Of a stretch of DNA of 64,000 bases, positions 25,975 through 36,016 are shown piece by piece (position 1 is the stretch's first letter; every line of letters begins with the position of its first letter). The stretch is from Dipteris shenzhenensis (Eukaryota; Polypodiophyta; Polypodiopsida; Gleicheniales). Below the pieces are notes generated by a model. It was not told the origin of the DNA, ran no database searches, and saw nothing but the letters and a program-made list of their open reading frames with translations. Location of the stretch: NCBI GenBank assembly GCA_047967505.1, contig CM106541.1; one strand, 5' to 3'. A program made the position numbers and the translations under genes.

Positions 25975-26105
25975 AAAGAAGAGAGAGGAGGGAGGAGGAG
26001 GAGGAGGGAGGAGGAGGGAGGAGGAGGAGGAGGAGGGAGGAGGAGGAGGAAGAGGGAGGAGGAGAAGGGAGGAGGAGGAGGGAGGAGGAGAGGGAGAGGG
26101 GAGGA
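25975..26105. repeat. (GGA)n purine tract
   Basis: About 130 bases of almost pure GGA/GGAG/GAA on the plus strand. The long Pro/Ser or Glu/Gly/Arg frames through it are composition artefacts. Confidence 0.95.
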
Positions 26106-26249
26106 GGGGTTGCAAGGTTAGGACATGCTTTTGGACGTGGAGTGCAAGGAAGCATGGACACTTGAGACAATTGCTTGGAATACCAAATTAGAACTCAACA
26201 CAATGCCCCAAAGAGTGTGGGATTCATTCCATTATGGGGTATTTATACA

Positions 26250-26655
26250 AGTTGGAGAGCTTCTCTCTCTACATGTAGGAATTGTAACACATTCTCTCTC
26301 TACATATAGAACTTGCATATAGAAGTTGCATATAGAACTTGCATGTAGAACTCGCATGTAGGAGTTGCATGTAGAACTTGCATGTAGAACTTGCATGTAG
26401 AACTCGCATGTAGGAGTCATATGTAGAACTTTCATGTAGAACTCGCATGTAGGAATTGCATGTAGAAGTCGTATGTAAAACTTGCATGTAGAACTGACAT
26501 GTAGGAGTTGCATGTAGAAGTCGTATGTAGAACTTGCATGTAGAACTCGCATGTAGGAGTTGCATGTAAAAGTCGTATGTAGAACTTGCATGTAGAACTC
26601 GCATGTAGCAGTTGCATGTAGAAGTCGTATGTAGAACTTGCATGTAGACCATTGA
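26250..26655. repeat. 13-bp minisatellite, unit like TTGCATGTAGAAC
   Basis: About thirty units of 13 bp run from near 26265 to 26650, in forms such as TTGCATGTAGAAC, TCGCATGTAGGAG and GTCGTATGTAGAA. Because 13 is not a multiple of three, all frames stay open on the minus strand and yield a 13-residue repeat; this is not a gene. Related sequence with TCTACATGTAGAAG and GTTGTAACAC occurs at 35480-35695. Confidence 0.95.
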
Positions 26656-26733
26656 AGTTGGATTTCTAATAGGGATTATTTCTAGCCTTATGCAAGTACA
26701 AGCGGAGCTTTGCCGCTACTCTACACACACATT

Positions 26734-27774
26734 CTATTCTACCGAAGTCCATGTTGGCACAGAGACAACATACTCCTGGATCCATTCATTACCTGTCCTT
26801 AAGTTATGGCTTATTGTAAGCACATACTTGGGTTGCCATGCCTTTAGTCTAGTGGCTGTGGAACTTGTGTCATGCCAGCTGATCTTGTTGTAGAGCCTTG
26901 GCACCATACAATTTTTGCTCAGTTTCCAGGTAGCCTGTATCCACCATTTTCTCAAACAGAGATATGTGGCATGCTTCTAAGAAGATCACTCTTTGATAGA
27001 GTCGGCTTGTAATCTGAGCATCGACCCGAACATTGGGATTGAAACTGAGTGTAGGAAAATGGGAATCGAGGTAACATGGGACCTCCAGAATGAATTCCAA
27101 TGTTTTACAGAATATAGCACTTAGGTGAAGGAAGCGATCAATATTGCCGCACATTATTTGCTCATGCTACTGAAGTGCACAGACCATTGTGCCTTGGATA
27201 TTCCATTCTACATCAGAGTATGGTTCGATCATTGGCCAATTAATGGTTCAATCTTCATCCAATGTGTGTATGTTGGCTTCCCATTTTTTACGCCGTGGAA
27301 CTGCATAGAACTTGGGATGGGTTCTAAGACATGGAGGTGCATGCGGGTACTCCTTCAAGAAGATTACATCAAAGAGCTTGGGGCGGCACCAATTAGGTTG
27401 TGGATCCAACTTGCTAATCCAACCTTCACTAATTTGATGCTGACGAAGGTTGGTAGGAGAGTTGTTCAAGGTCCACATCCACCTCGAGTTTTCATATCAG
27501 GATATTTGCTCCAAAATTCCTTAATGGGGTTACAGGGAAGTGGTATCTCATCAAAATCATACCCATAATTGGAACTTGGAATGGGAGTACAAATTGGATT
27601 ATCTAGATTTTGATATTCAAAATCAAATACTATGTCATTTTTTGCTGATGGAAGCACAAGTAGTGTCGGAGGTGATGGCGGGGCAGGCAAAGAATCTGGG
27701 GACATGGGGGAGAAATATGGAAGAGTGTTAGTTGCGGAAGGAAAGCAGAGGGGAGGGGGGGAAGAACTGGGCAA
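26734..27774 (-). pseudogene. decayed protein downstream of the gypsy third ORF
   Basis: The minus-strand frames 27774-27466, 27478-27248, 27154-26870 and 26955-26734 follow one another. Of these, 27478-27248 and 27154-26870 share a frame and are split by two stops. They encode NYGYDFDEIPLPCNPIKEFW, WISKLDPQPNWCRPKLFDVI and ISLFEKMVDTGYLETEQKLY. No named domain is recognised. Strand and position make this the likely 3' continuation of the gypsy third ORF, or a further gypsy-borne sequence before the unidentified 3' LTR. Confidence 0.4.
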
Positions 27775-27860
27775 ATGATTTGAGCAGCTTGGTAATCCTC
27801 AAGGGTAGGATTAGCAAGGGAGGGGAAGAAGCTAGGTGTGAGGGGCTCGTAAGTTTGTGA

Positions 27861-30548
27861 CTATTGGGTTAGTTGAAAATGGTGAGAGGCATGAGCAAAG
27901 AGATGATGGAGGGAATAGATGTTAGGATGGATCTCAGGGAAGGTTAAGAGGGTGGCAGCAGCAAGGGTAATTGAGGTTATGATGTTGGCAGAAAGAGTGG
28001 TTAGATATGGGAAGTTGGATGTGATATAGGCCCTGTCATCTTTCAATACTTCTTTTTGCTGGTGCGATGGATCATTAGCTGCATGGGTGGGATGTCGGTT
28101 ATGTCATGCCTTGCAAATAATAGTGATGGCCTTTGTAGCAATGGCAACAAACCTGCAATAACCCTGAGGGGAGGACTACCCATGAGGCATACATGTGCAA
28201 TGAAAGCATCTATCTTGAGTGTTATAAACCTAGCACGTGTAGACAGGTAGAAAATATTTTTCTCATCTTCAGACAAGTCTTGGCAAATTATGCGGTTTTA
28301 GTTCTGATGGAACATTCTCATTTGATTGTAGGATGAGCAGATATGATCTTGATTTGGAGTTGCATCCATTGGATAAGCACGCATGCGTTGAGTTGATCTT
28401 CCACTTGTAGAGTAGCCACAAGCTCTTGGTACACCACTGTTGTGCATTGTAGTGGGGCCTCATTGGTGTTGTCTTCCAATTCCTCATTGTTGTGCACTAG
28501 CAATTGGAGTTCAAGCTTGGAGATGATTATCTTTTGGGAGTGCATCTCATTCATTTTCTCTTTGTATTGATGGTAGATGGTTGTATATGCCTCCTTAAGC
28601 TTTCTCATTTGGAAGGTGTTCTTTGCCTGCTGAGGAATGTCTTCAATGGTATTGGACCATTGGTCCAAGACTTACGCTTGTGAAGTGCTGGCCTCTTGAG
28701 TAGTAGCAAGTTGGTCTTTAAAGTTTTCTGCATTCCCTTGTAAGCTCCTCAATGCTGAAGGCACGTACTACCAAAGATTGATTCATGTCTTCAAGCTTGT
28801 GTTTGTAATCCTGGAGCTCTTCTTCTTCGTGAATTAGAGTGAGTCGAGCTTGTGCCACTACCTCCATCTATTGTGCATGTGCGGATGTCAAGGAGTTATA
28901 GTAGGTCTATAGGATTGCCATTGCTTCTACTGCTACTGTCAGCTATGTTTGACTTTGGTGAAGGTTGGAGGTCACATCCCTTACTGCCTTCTATTGATCT
29001 TGGAGAGCTTGGTTCATGTGCACTTCTTCTACCTCCTTCTCATCTATTTGCAATTGAAGTGCCTTAAACTCTATGGCAATGGCCTGCAATTGGTCTTCAA
29101 TTTTTGATGCAGCCTACCTGTCCAATTCCCTTGCATATTCTTCCTTGGCCAAGCTAGTGAATAGTTCTGCCATTTGGATCATTTGACTAGCTTGATGTTG
29201 GAGAATGACAGATGGTGATGAGGTCTGGCAATATTGCTGATACAAGTGGTGCCCATGTAGCCATCTCAATGAATCTGTAGTACTTGGGGGAGGTTGTTCC
29301 AATGGCATTTTAGTCCCTTGTGTACAATAGTCATACTATTGATCTGGCACTAGTTCCCCTTGTGGCTCATTGACTGGCATGGCGTCGATGAGGTTCTAGT
29401 GATGATGTAGCCTTTAGCTCTGGTGCCAATCTTTCCTCAGGTTCTGGTGTCGATCTTGCATTGGGCTCTAGTTGTTGTTGTTGTTGATATATTGGTTGCA
29501 ATTGTGCACCGAGTTGTAGCATCTCATGGGGCAATTTTTCAATCCCAACCTCCAGAATAGGTATTTCTACTAAGGCATGTGCACTTATCAATGTGATAGT
29601 AGGAGAAGTTGGTCATGGCTCCCATACTGGTGAGAAGGGTATGTCCAACTCCTCAATTGGTTTTGGTGACTGGGGCAGAGTCATTTCTCTTTCTTGTAGT
29701 TCTTTTTTGATGATTATAGCCAATAAGTGTGGAATTTTTACATTTTTGGCCTGAAGAACCATCTGGTTCTTTGTAAAGAAGATGAGGAAGTGCTGGACCC
29801 ATTCTTGTTTTAGCTTCCTACTCAGTAAAACAAAGGTGCAGAGTGGAAGGGATTGATTCTTGCCGCACTTAACCCCCAGGATTGTTGATAGGAATTGTGT
29901 TGCTTCCCTGAGGCGATGGTCAAGGACTGTGCGAAGCAATATGCCATCTCTATGGATCAGTGTGCCCTTGGTGAGGAGAGACTATACTTTGATAAACTTT
30001 ACATCAGCAAGCTGTTTAGGGTATTTGACACCTTGTGTTGGCAGTGAGAAAGCCCTTTGAATGACTGTACTGTCGAGGATAATGTTGAGTGGGCTCTGAT
30101 GTACAATGATTGTACCATACTTGCCAACATTTGCATTGCTAAAGTAGTAAGAATGGAGAAAGTCCTTGATGTATGTGGTCATGGTAGGACTGTCCTCCAA
30201 GGATTTTAGGCTCTCATGCAAACTTCCTAGACCCCTTTGCTCTAAATAAGATGTTGCTTCTTGGGAAAGAGCATAAGTTGATGTGGGTGGCCAGACAAGT
30301 TCTAGTGACTGGGCCCCGTCAATGGCTGTGTAGGCCAGTGGTGACTGGTGTGGCATTTGTTCTTCTTGGTCATGCACTGAATCCTCTTCGAAGCTATCGC
30401 TCTAGACCACGAATGCCTGTGGTCGCTGTGGTTGAGAGGATGTAGATGGATGCAAACTCTGAAGGGGGTCTTGTGGTTGAGGCGGTGGGCTCTTTTTGCA
30501 CATCCTCTTTATTGGTGGCATCTTTTCTGAACCTGCATCCATGTGCAT
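27861..30548 (-). pseudogene. gypsy third ORF (large extra protein after integrase)
   Basis: The start is ATG at 30548 (MHMDAGSEKMPP), chosen because the plus copy begins identically at 38248. The same frame runs to about 29340 with stops near 30405, 29981 and 29615. The plus copy has sense codons at these three sites. After a frameshift, 29308 onward encodes SVILQHQASQMIQMAELF and a heptad-rich region, and 28668-28318 encodes a further coiled-coil-like part. 28276-27861 carries VIAGLLPLLQRP and ITSNFPYLTTLSANI. The N-terminal conserved block contains TSYLEQRGLGSLHESL and HQSPLNIILDSTVIQRAFSL; the middle is Gln/Glu/Pro rich. Known extra ORFs of Athila/Tat-like gypsy elements occupy comparable positions, but I cannot assign a function. 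A plus-strand partial copy lies at 38248-40211. Confidence 0.6.
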
Positions 30549-30956
30549 GTGCTGTACCATTAATCATTAGATTGATTGGCATGCTGGTATGACCTTTCTA
30601 TGTGTGTGTGAGAGATCTTATTTTTATACATGCTTTGAGAGTGTGGAATGAAAGTGTGTGGTACAATTATTCATGCAATCATCTATGTGTCTAAGCAAAA
30701 GCGTGTGTGTGCACGTGACCTAGTAGCTAGGTAGGGACTAACTATATGTTTTTTTTTTGTTGTTGGGATTTTCATAGGGCAACTAGAACTCAGTCATCAC
30801 TTCTGAGCCCTAGGTTAAAATCGATTGATGCTACCTATATGTGCGAAGACATATATATGCAAGTGAGTTCTCGTGATACAATCTAATCCTAACTAAGGAA
30901 GACTTGGTTTCCCAAATCTTCATTTTTGTCAGGGATGACTTGCGTGTTGATGTAGT
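30549..30956 (-). other. gypsy integrase stop and spacer before the third ORF
   Basis: Minus-strand pol ends at a TAG near 30893 after the QVIPDKNEDLGNQVFLS tail. About 340 bp then separate it from the third ORF start. The spacer includes a T-run near 30750 and the purine/pyrimidine-mixed stretch matched at 37950-38247 in the plus copy. No other feature is seen. Confidence 0.6.
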
Positions 30957-31245
30957 TGTTGGAATACTGAAAGGAAAGAGTAGAGTTGACACAAATTCAG
31001 AATACTTGCTTATAGAATGAAGAAGAAAGAGGTCCTTAAGTAGGCACCTCATACAAGGTCACTGACATCACTGATGACCTCAAAGCTCCACAATCATCTC
31101 CTCAATCTGCTCCTAGATTCACTCAATCATCCTATGTGGCTTTTCCACCACCTAACTGTGCTTGTGGGCACCTAACTGTGCCTCTAGCACTCACACATAG
31201 AAACATAAGGTGTGCCTGAGGCATACACCTTGAGATATCCCAACA
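30957..31245 (-). mobile_element. 3' LTR of the 2.0-kb element
   Basis: 289 bp, TG...CA ends when read on either strand, flanked at 30952-30956 by GTAGT. Confidence 0.95.
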
Positions 31246-31260
31246 AACCCCCCCTCAAGG
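31246..31260 (-). promoter_or_regulatory. polypurine tract of the 2.0-kb element
   Basis: On the minus strand CTTGAGGGGGGGTT lies immediately before the 3' LTR start TGTTGGGATATC. This is the expected site for plus-strand DNA priming. Confidence 0.85.
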
Positions 31261-31623
31261 AAATGCCTCAGGCTATGTCAAGGATACATCTAGTCTCATA
31301 GTTTCTCATGCCATCTCATGGTGGTCAAGGATAAATCTATGGCTAGGTTCTCATGCTAGCAAGGGTTCCCTTGGGTGTAAGGTAAACAGAAAGGGATACA
31401 AACAGACCTTCCAATGGTTATCTCCCTTGCATGTACATGCACACAATGTCTGCAAGAGGTACCATGGAACAAAACATACACATGGCCTACATCATAAGGT
31501 GACCAGAGGTGTTTACAAAACACACACAACACAATAGTTTATTTTCATTCATTTTGGAGGACTATCCAGGCTGAGTACCTTGACATAAAAAGAAAAGAGA
31601 TCTGGAGCATACATAGAGATGAT

Positions 31624-31839
31624 TTAAAATGCATAATCTTCATGGGATGCCTCATCTTGTGGAGGCAAATCAACTGAAAGTAGATTTGCATTTTCTGTCT
31701 TTGAAGTTGCTTCCTTTTTGGCAACCATTGTTTTGGCAATCTTCAACAAGGAAGTCAGATTGGCATTTTCATCCTTTGTAGCATAACAAGACATTGCTTT
31801 ATGTTTTGGCTTTTCACATATTTTGCATAAGCAAGCCAT
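31624..31839 (-). CDS. short gag-like ORF with CCHC zinc knuckle
   Basis: A 71-codon minus-strand frame inside the 2.0-kb element encodes CKICEKPKHKAMSC near its N terminus, an exact C-x2-C-x4-H-x4-C retroviral-type zinc knuckle. The rest is Lys/Glu/Asn-rich with LLSVDLPPQDEASHEDYAF at the C terminus. Zinc knuckles bind RNA in Gag. This is either the remnant of a gag gene or a retained small RNA-binding protein. Expression is not shown by the sequence. Confidence 0.5.
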   Translation of the reverse strand: MACLCKICEKPKHKAMSCYATKDENANLTSLLKIAKTMVAKKEATSKTENANLLSVDLPPQDEASHEDYAF

Positions 31840-32684
31840 GAGAGGGTCTAACCCAGATATTGGGCAGTGTCTTCTCTCTTACAGGGCTTAGAATAACAAC
31901 TGAAATGCTTCAAAATATAAGCATTTAATGTAGCAAAGTCTTGTGACCAAATTTCAAACAATGATGCTTCTTCTTACATGCTTCATAGAAGTGGGTGAAA
32001 TAAACACTTTCCAATCAAAACCAGGTCTAGCAAGTCAAAACAAAACTGAAGCAACACTTGTAGTGAAGTTATTGAAAACTTCAAAAGACCAGAAATGCTA
32101 GAGTAGCATTTTATGTAGCATCATCTTCAAAACTTGTCCAAAACTGTCAAAAATGAAAAGCTGAACTTGGAGGGCTTGTAGCTCACTCTTCAAAGCAAAG
32201 AAAAGAGGGCTTTCTGAAGCAAAAGAAAGCTCATATACCAGAGAAGGTCCAGCACAGAGGTTGGACGAAATGGTGCGCACTTTTGCCCGGGAGAGTTGCT
32301 ACAGGCTGAAACTGAGTTTTGACGATTTCTCCCTCGTTACTAAACCAAATGACTTGAAAAATGGCTCAAAATCTTCGTCTTGAGGTCGCCCATCTACTCC
32401 TAAGAAGGCTCAGGCAATGGCAGAGCAGGCAGGGAGTATTGAGCAACAGAAGAAATTCGCTGTTTGGAGAATGGCAGCCACCACAGACGTTTTTTCTTCA
32501 ATTGCTTGTAGGTGGAAGTTCGCCCATACTAGAGGAGTTTCCAGCTCAGAGGGTTTGGGCAATGGTCGTTTGTAGATGGAGAACCAAGCTCTCAAAGATT
32601 TTGGGAAGAAAGAGGAAAATGGAGAAGAAGAAGATGAAGAAGAAGATGATGATGTGGCAGAAATGGGCTCAAGGGGGATCAAAT

Positions 32685-32697
32685 GGCTCTGATACCA
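32685..32697 (-). promoter_or_regulatory. PBS of the 2.0-kb element
   Basis: On the minus strand TGGTATCAGAGCC directly follows the 5' LTR and is complementary to the 3' end of initiator-Met tRNA. Confidence 0.95.
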
Positions 32698-32988
32698 TGT
32701 TGGAATACTGAAAGGAAAGAGTAGAGTTGACACAAATTCAGAATACTTGCTTATAGAATAAAGAAGAAAGAGGTCCTTAAGTAGGCACCTCATACAAGGT
32801 CATCACTGACATCACTGATGACCTCAAAGCTCCACAATCATCTCCTCAATCTGCTCCTAGATTCACTCAATCATCCTATGTGGCTTTCCACCACCTAACT
32901 GTGCTTGTGGGCACCTAACTGTGCCTCTAGCACTCACACATAGAAACATAAGGTGTGCCTGAGGCATACACCTTGAGATATCCCAACA
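32698..32988 (-). mobile_element. 5' LTR of the 2.0-kb element
   Basis: 291 bp, flanked at 32989-32993 by the second GTAGT copy. It would hold promoter and polyadenylation signals of the element. Confidence 0.95.
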
Positions 32989-34806
32989 GTAGTAGCACTT
33001 CAGTCGGCTCCCGTTTGTTGTTGTGTTGAACTGGACTCCATCCAATGTTTCTAGTAGCACAGCTCTGATGGGATTCATCTTTCGTACTCGGTAGGGACCT
33101 TGACCTAGATACTTCAGTTTCCCCTTGTGTACTTTGGCATTGTATAATAGGACTAGGTCGCCTTCCTTGATGTCTTTAGCTTTGAGGTTTCTATCAAACC
33201 ATGCCTTTCTTCTACGTTTTTCTGTTGTCATGGCATGGTATGAAACTAGTCTTGTCTTTGTATGCTTCTCCAACTGATAGACCCTTTCTTTCAAGAATTC
33301 ATGGTCTCCCATGCATTCTTGTACTGCTATGCATAGACTTGGTATTACAAATTCTAGTGGGACCACAGCTTCAAGGACGTACGCCAATTAAAAAGGTGTG
33401 TTCCCTCTACTGACCTTGATTGTGGTTCTGTATGCTCATAAGGCTGCATTCAGTTTCTCTGCCCAATCAGAATGTTGTGGTTCTACCCCGGTTCTACTAC
33501 CTTGGTGAGGATAATGCATATTATTTTGTTGGTGGATTCGTCCTGTCCATTCCCTTGGGGGTAGTAGGGTGTGCTTTTTCTATGGATTACCATAAAGCCA
33601 GACAAGAGTTCTTGGATTACCTCATTGACAAAATGTGTGCCTCTATCCGACACAATTTCAATGGGGCATCCGAATCGGGTGATCAAAATTTCATATAAGA
33701 ATCTTGCTGTGCTTCTGGCATCTGCCTTTCTGACTTCCTTAGCTTCAGCCTATTTTGTAAAGTAATCAGTGGCCACAATGATGTAGTGTGCCTATGTTCC
33801 TTTTGTTGCTAGATGTATGGGACCCACAGAGTCAATCCCCCATTTTTCAAATGGTTTTTGTGCAACAACTGTTGTAAGGGGATTGAAGTCTTTGTGTTGT
33901 GGTTTAGTAGTCCGTTGGCATACATCACAACCTTTTACATATTCATAGGCCTCTACCCATAGTGTTGGCCATGAGTAGCCGGCAAGGAGAACTTTTCTTG
34001 CTGTGACTTCCCCTTGGAAGTGTCCTCCTACAATGCCTTCATGGACTTCACTCCAGGTTGGCATGATCTCATGAGGCATTACACATCTTGTTAATATCTG
34101 GTCCTTGCCTGTCTTGTATAATTGTCAAGCAATGAGTTGATAGAGTGCAACCTTTAGAATTAATTTTATGGCATGTACTGCTTTCATTTCAGGGGGTGGT
34201 CTTCCTGCCATAAAGTCCCCAATGATATCTCCACACCATTCTAGAACAACATCTATTTGAAATAATGTGGCATCTAGTAAGTCATCTTCTACTCCAGTGG
34301 CTTCTTCTCCCGATTTGACATGAGACATGTGATCGGCAATGTAGTGTTGAGCACCTTTGCGGACCACTATTTTGAAGTTGAATTCTTGAAGCAAGAGGGG
34401 CCATCTGGTTATTCTTCCTATTGTACATGGATGGTTCACAAGATAAAGCAATGCTTGATGGTCGGTGTAGAAGACAAAATCATTTGCCATTAGATAGTGC
34501 TGAAATTTCTTTACACTATACACCATTGCTAGGGCTTCTCTTTTGGTGGTGGTATAGTTGATCTCTGCATCATTGAGTTGCCCACTAGCAAAGTAGAATG
34601 GGTAGTCTTTCTTATGTTCACCAAGTTGACAAAGCACACTTCCAATTGCATACTTGGATCCATCAGTAAGAACATGAAAATCAATATCCCAATTGGGAGA
34701 TATAAGGATGGGTGTTGTGACTAGGCACCACTTTAAAAGCTCAAAGGCTTGGTCGCACTCTTCGGTCCATAAGAATTCCACTAATAATTTGTAAAGTGGT
34801 CTATAT

Positions 34807-35162
34807 TGTTGAGATATCGAGCTCCACTCGTGATATGCCAGGGGGACCGTTGTGCATTTATGTCACCGACTTGTTAGCTGCACATGCGATTGGTACAACG
34901 CCCATGAATAATAGCTAGATGATAGCTATCTTTATGTACTCTAGTTAATGGCTCAGTTAGTATGCCACCGTAGTTAGCTAAGTTTGGTTTGAGACCCACA
35001 TATAGGGTTCATATATTCCTTTTGTACTAAGAGAGTTCTTTTGGCTTTCACAACTAAGAAGAGGAAAACGATTTTCAGCCTCCACCTTTGTGTGTATTCC
35101 CCCATTGTGTATGCGAGAAAGCCACAAGTGAGACTCCTTCCTTCTCTCCCACTCTCTTCACA
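34807..35162 (+). mobile_element. 5' LTR of plus Copia-A
   Basis: 356 bp from TGTTGAGATATCGAGC to CTCTTCACA, same length as the 3' LTR at 42952-43307. Confidence 0.95.
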
Positions 35163-35462
35163 TGGTATTAGAGCCTGGTTTGTGGTAAGGAGCTCAAGAA
35201 ATCAAACCAAGTTCGTGGTGTCCTAGTAAGAGGACTAGTGTTGCTTTCCTTTTTCAAGTTTGGGAGCAAATCTCTGTAGGTAGCATAGTCAAAAAGTGCA
35301 AGAGTTCATTGTCTCAGATTTGGACGCCCTTTGTGGTGTAGCGAGAGGGTAGTATATGCTGCGGGCGGCCACTGTTTTGTAGGTTGGTGAAAAGTTGCCA
35401 CAAAAATTGCTTTGTATGCCTGTGCGCAGAGATATTGGGAGTGAGAATCATTCTTATTGCCT
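35163..35462 (+). mobile_element. PBS and leader of plus Copia-A
   Basis: PBS variant TGGTATTAGAGCC at 35163-35175 (one change from the consensus). The leader then matches the minus Copia-A leader, including GTATGCCTGTGCGCAGAGA, and loses similarity at about 35462. Confidence 0.85.
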
Positions 35463-35479
35463 ATTGTTGACTCTGTGCC

Positions 35480-35695
35480 AACATGAACTTATGTAGAAGT
35501 TGTAACACAAAGTTGTAACACATTCTCTTTCTACATGTAGAAGGTGTAACACAAAGTTGTAACACATTCTCTTTCTACATGTAGAAGTCGTATGTAGAAG
35601 TCGTATGTAGAAGTTGTAACACCGAGTTGTATCACAAAGGTGCATCACAGAGTTGTAACACAAAGTTGTAACTCAAAGTTGTATCACATTCTCTG
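35480..35695. repeat. GTTGTAACACAAA / TCTACATGTAGAAG minisatellite
   Basis: Irregular units combining GTTGTAACAC, AAAGTTGTAAC and CATTCTCTTTCTACATGTAG. The same words occur at the start of the 13-bp minisatellite at 26260-26320, so both probably derive from one gypsy-associated tract. Confidence 0.8.
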
Positions 35696-36016
35696 TGAGA
35701 AGATGGGGTCTAATGAATGGTAGTTGTCGATGGTTGCCAATGTTTGTATCCAGTTATTGACATTGCTTTGTGAGTCACCCGCTATGGCATGTTGTTGTAG
35801 GGGAGCTGATTTGCTTGAGATTGTCATGGAAGATGTGTCATCCAATACTCTAGGCACAATTGGTTTAATAGCTCCTATCCCCACATTCACCCTGACTGCA
35901 GTGTCTCGATTCTGGATTGTCAGTCTATTAGTTCCCTAGTCATGGAGGACTGATGCTTCCCATAACCAAGGATGTCCCAGTATTTGATAGGATTTTTTGG
36001 GGGGATCCAAGATTGT
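35696..36016 (-). mobile_element. inverted gypsy protease-RT linker fragment
   Basis: This stretch matches 45071-45404 of the minus gypsy in the same orientation, while the adjoining sequence from 36017 is plus-oriented RT. The two are joined head to head without a spacer, so the nested gypsy piece is itself an inversion product. Confidence 0.8.

Larger units (their letters stand above)
30957..32988 (-). mobile_element. 2.0-kb LTR retroelement without pol (TRIM/LARD-like)
   Basis: Terminal direct repeats at 30957-31245 (289 bp) and 32698-32988 (291 bp) both run TGTTGG...CCCAACA. They differ by one substitution (GAATG/GAATA), a 3-bp TCA indel and one T. The 5-bp target duplication GTAGT lies at 30952-30956 and 32989-32993. 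On the minus strand a perfect primer-binding site and a purine tract sit at the correct places. The 1.45-kb interior has no RT, RNase H or integrase, so it must be mobilised in trans. It inserted into gypsy pol close to the integrase C terminus. Near-identical LTRs indicate recent insertion. Confidence 0.95.
30893..34806 (-). pseudogene. gypsy RNase H and integrase, minus strand
   Basis: From 34806 the frame encodes LLVEFLWTEECDQAFELL (RT connection), FHVLTDGSKYAIGSVLCQ (RNase H TDGS) and FYTDHQALLYLVNHP. Integrase follows with an H-H-C-C zinc finger (HEGIVGGHFQGE to CDVCQR), the catalytic Asp in IVSDRGTHFVNEVI and the catalytic Glu in YYPQGNGQDESTNK. The C terminus is KYLGQGPYRVRKMNP to NGSRLKCYY. 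Stops include ATDYFTK-stop-AEA, where the plus copy has Trp, and KGT-stop. The 2.0-kb LTR element at 30957-32988 splits the last ~20 codons from the rest. Confidence 0.9.

Noticed and set aside
25816-26170. Pro/Ser-rich and Glu/Gly/Arg-rich ORFs
   Set aside because: Composition artefacts of a GGA tract.
26232-26652. Long open frames in all three minus frames with a 13-residue repeat
   Set aside because: Produced by a 13-bp minisatellite that lacks stops in any frame.
27125-27568. Plus-strand ORF of 147 codons
   Set aside because: Antisense to same-strand remnants of the gypsy 3' region; no motif or codon pattern supports it.
32361-32793. Plus and minus ORFs rich in Lys/Glu or Ser near the PBS of the 2.0-kb element
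   Set aside because: They span the LTR and a GAA-rich leader tract; no motif, so taken as composition effects.
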